Assembly: GCA_021788795.1 (NCBI GenBank)
Contig: JAJYKG010000112.1
Span: forward strand, 1-7,124
Origin: Thermoplasmata archaeon
Lineage (GTDB): Archaea > Thermoplasmatota > Thermoplasmata > RBG-16-68-12
Length of the DNA stretch: 7,124 nt
Direction of reading: 5' to 3'
A program made the translations under genes and the position numbers. This document shows, in pieces, positions 5,600 through 7,124 of this stretch. Below the pieces are notes generated by a model. It was not told the DNA's origin, did no database searches, and was given only the letters and a program-made list of their open reading frames with translations. Every line of letters begins with the position of its first letter. Position 1 is the first letter of the stretch.

Positions 5600-5728
5600 T
5601 TAGGCACGCCGGCGCCCTGCGCCCGCTTTCTTCACCGGGGGACCCGCGCGGTAGAAACTGCACGCCCAAACGGGCTGCGCCAACTTGGATTGCATGAACC
5701 ACTCCGAGAAGCCGAAGTGCAGACGCAC
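5600..5728 (-). CDS. Possible 42-residue protein or C-terminal gene remnant
   Basis: The frame from GTG 5728 to TAA 5600 encodes a compact, aromatic-rich segment (FGFSEWFMQSKLAQPVWACS) and ends in a basic tail. Codons are GC-rich at third positions (TTC, TGG, GCG, CAG, CCC), like the better-supported genes. GGGGTGG lies seven bases upstream of the GTG and could serve as a ribosome-binding site. It lies 53 bases downstream of the membrane protein gene on the same strand. I do not recognise the family. The same frame remains open upstream to 5887, but that part overlaps the membrane protein and looks non-coding. It may be a small gene or the surviving end of a lost one. Confidence 0.35.
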   Translation of the reverse strand: MRLHFGFSEWFMQSKLAQPVWACSFYRAGPPVKKAGAGRRRA

Positions 5729-5781
5729 AATCGGGCCACCCCGTCCTCGAGCCCGGACGGCAGTCGTGTGGGGGGTTGAAC

Positions 5782-6315
5782 TCATCTCGCTCTGACCTGC
5801 TTGCCTGACCCATTTGATGGTCGCGGACGCAGAGCAATGAGGTCGAACCCTCGTGCTGTTGCTTCGCGTAATGCGTTGTGGGACCAAATGGCCTTGAAAG
5901 CGTAGAACGCACCCACTACGGCCATGTTGGTCAGGAAGAACAGAAAGAAGGCGGTGTACCCGTAACTCGGCGACAGATCATAGGTCATCAAATACGCAAT
6001 GGGGATCATCGCAAAATACAAAACAGAGGCCAGCACCCCGAAGGAGACACTTCCGCGCATGGGTTTGCCCTTCCCCCGTTGGTCCACATATTTCACATAC
6101 GCCTCGTAATAAGCCGCCCAGCGGGCTTGGAACCGTCCAAGTTGGAGCCGCCCCCTGGTCACGTCAGTGTTGTAGATCGGGTCGAACCATGCAGCAAGGA
6201 AGGCGCCGCCGTTCGACACGGACGCCGCAAGACTCAGGACAACCACGGGTTCCGTTAGTTGCAGGACGAGAGCGACGGCAACCACCGCCAGGATCGCGAG
6301 GTCGGGGATCACCAC
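5782..6315 (-). CDS. Four-helix integral membrane protein of unknown function
   Basis: A 177-residue protein with two hydrophobic segments at about residues 3-20 and 23-44, then a soluble loop rich in Arg, Tyr and Lys (about 50-87). Two more hydrophobic segments lie at about 90-111 and 119-144, followed by a basic tail. This suggests four membrane helices with both ends on the same side. No known family is recognised. The start is one of two tandem GTG codons at 6315 and 6312. An in-frame TGA four to six bases upstream ends a 39-codon ORF in the same frame, so the protein may have lost its natural N-terminus or may be translated by coupling to that ORF. There is no usable spacing for its own Shine-Dalgarno sequence. 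Confidence 0.7.
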   Translation of the reverse strand: MVIPDLAILAVVAVALVLQLTEPVVVLSLAASVSNGGAFLAAWFDPIYNTDVTRGRLQLGRFQARWAAYYEAYVKYVDQRGKGKPMRGSVSFGVLASVLYFAMIPIAYLMTYDLSPSYGYTAFFLFFLTNMAVVGAFYAFKAIWSHNALREATARGFDLIALRPRPSNGSGKQVRAR

Positions 6316-6318
6316 CGC

Positions 6319-6438
6319 TCACAGCAACTTGGCAAAGAATCGGCTCCAGGCGTCCCCTTTTTCCTGGGCCATTGCCACGAACTCTCGGAAGTTGGCGAGA
6401 GCCCCGGGTCTTCCGAAACCGGCGGACGTCCTATCCAT
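6319..6438 (-). CDS. 39-residue ORF directly upstream of the membrane protein
   Basis: ATG at 6438 opens a frame that ends in TGA three bases before the GTG of the membrane protein, in the same reading frame. The peptide has good protein composition: FREFVAMAQEKGDAWSRFFAKLL is an amphipathic helix-like segment of the kind often seen just before a first membrane helix. A GGGGT five bases before the ATG may act as a weak ribosome-binding site. Two explanations fit: a leader-like small gene coupled to the membrane protein, or the original N-terminus of that protein cut off by a nonsense codon. No homologue is recognised. Confidence 0.4.
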   Translation of the reverse strand: MDRTSAGFGRPGALANFREFVAMAQEKGDAWSRFFAKLL

Positions 6439-6483
6439 GGTGACCCCTGGCGCCCCCGCGACGGCAGCCTGGGTGTAGCGGTC

Positions 6484-6866
6484 CTAGCCGGGGGGGGACG
6501 TGCCGTTGTAGTCCGCGATCGGGGCGGGGCCGCCGGGGACGCCGTAGTCGTGACCGTAGTAGGTCGTCACCCTCATGCCGTTCACGAGCTCCGTCGAACT
6601 GATCCGCTCCCCCGTCCGCGAAAAGATGTCGGACGTGCCCTTTTCGTTCCGATGAGGCGGTTCTCGTAGTCGTGCGCGTAGGACGTGTAGGAGCTGTGCC
6701 CCAGGGTGTTCTGGATCAACCGGTTCCCGTCCGCGTCGTACGTGCAAAGCCACGAGGTGCCTCCGGTGTCGTTCGCGCAAACCATCTCGTGGTCCGCGTT
6801 GACGGACGTCACCGTTGCGGGAACGCTCTCCTAGCTCGAGCTGCCGACCACAGTCGGCTGCACCAT
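6484..6866 (-). pseudogene. Broken RHS/YD-repeat protein remnant
   Basis: YD-repeat (RHS core) sequence is split across two frames. The upstream part contains CTYDADGNRLIQNT and HDYENRLI, matching the YD-repeat pattern Y-D-x-x-G-N-R-L and the common YENRLI step. The downstream part, in another frame, continues with NEKGTSDIFSRTGERIS and then VTTYYGHDYG. The switch is needed near 6650 (GTTCCGATGAGG on the plus strand). An in-frame TAG (6831-6833) interrupts the upstream part, and a second TAG (6484-6486) ends the downstream part next to a run of eight G. RHS/YD proteins are large cell-surface or toxin-delivery proteins of well over a thousand residues; only about 110 residues remain. The upstream limit at the ATG of 6866 is arbitrary. 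Confidence 0.65.
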
Positions 6867-6876
6867 GGCCCCGCCG

Positions 6877-7089
6877 TCATTTCCGGCTCCCCCGATCTGC
6901 ACCCCCCGGGGTAAACCGGACCAAGTAGTAGTGCCACGCCACGAACGAAACTCCAATCCCTGCGGCAACGCCCAAAACGTTGGACGAGAGCCAGCCGAAG
7001 GACGACAACAGTTGCGAGACGATCCACCAAACGAGGATTGTCAGGCCAATCGCCGCCATCTCCGGAGCCGGCCCACCTAAGTATGCCAT
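6877..7089 (-). CDS. Small two-helix membrane protein
   Basis: A 70-residue protein with two hydrophobic segments at about residues 11-31 (AAIGLTILVWWIVSQLLSSF) and 34-56 (SSNVLGVAAGIGVSFVAWHYY). They are joined by a tight turn and followed by a basic, Gly-rich tail. ATG at 7089 is preceded at a spacing of eight bases by GAGGTG (7098-7103), a good archaeal Shine-Dalgarno match, which makes this the best-supported small gene in the window. No family is recognised. It is the first visible gene of the minus-strand block that includes the RHS remnant and the four-helix membrane protein; its promoter lies outside the window. Confidence 0.65.
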   Translation of the reverse strand: MAYLGGPAPEMAAIGLTILVWWIVSQLLSSFGWLSSNVLGVAAGIGVSFVAWHYYLVRFTPGGADRGSRK

Positions 7090-7097
7090 TCTCGCAA

Positions 7098-7103
7098 CAC
7101 CTC
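7098..7103 (-). promoter_or_regulatory. Shine-Dalgarno for the two-helix membrane protein
   Basis: GAGGTG on the minus strand lies eight bases before ATG 7089. It is complementary to the archaeal 16S rRNA 3' end and supports that start. Confidence 0.55.
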
Positions 7104-7124
7104 AAGTTGTTTGTCTCCACGCGA

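Noticed and set aside
6484..6833. Pyrrolysine read-through of the two TAG codons in the RHS remnant
   Set aside because: A frameshift is also needed and a TGA follows in the same frame; no pylT/pylS-like gene is in the window. Gene decay explains all three changes more simply.
1..7124. CRISPR array, insertion sequence or attachment site
   Set aside because: No regularly spaced repeats, no terminal inverted repeats flanking a transposase, and no duplicated tRNA 3' end were seen by eye.

Overview
The window reads as a GC-rich archaeal chromosome segment, most likely from the Thermoplasmatota or a relative; this placement is an inference. Supporting signs are a tRNA gene without an encoded CCA end, preceded by a BRE/TATA-like box and followed by a T6 tract. 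There is also a class II HMG-CoA reductase, a form found in Thermoplasmatales and Archaeoglobi but also in some bacteria. TATA-like boxes lie about 35 bases before several starts, and GTG starts are common. The genes look like ordinary accessory or housekeeping genes, and no mobile element or CRISPR array is visible.

Layout. 54-126 (+) is tRNA-Val(GAC), followed by a 375-base stretch without a convincing gene but with several strong inverted repeats. 502-3214 is a minus-strand run, in transcription order: a DinB/YfiT-like four-helix protein (2714-3214), a class I SAM-dependent methyltransferase (1833-2546), a possible small ORF (1623-1799), and a soluble PAS-histidine kinase (502-1626) whose start overlaps that small ORF by ATGA. 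A divergent promoter region (3215-3385) separates the run from the plus-strand HMG-CoA reductase (3386-4540). That enzyme has the catalytic Glu, Lys and Asp but ends exactly where the catalytic-His flap should begin. Next come a plus-strand GNAT acetyltransferase (4727-5374) with unusual codon use and a 400-base gap. The last block is on the minus strand, in transcription order: a two-helix membrane protein (6877-7089), a broken RHS/YD-repeat remnant (6484-6866), a 39-codon ORF (6319-6438), a four-helix membrane protein (5782-6315) and a 42-codon ORF (5600-5728).

Functional links are weak. HMG-CoA reductase would feed the mevalonate route to archaeal lipids, but no other mevalonate gene is present. 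The kinase has no response regulator next to it. The clearest unusual points are the flapless HMG-CoA reductase and the right-hand block, where an RHS/YD remnant, a short ORF and a membrane protein lie in one frame separated only by single stop codons, which suggests gene decay or remodelling.
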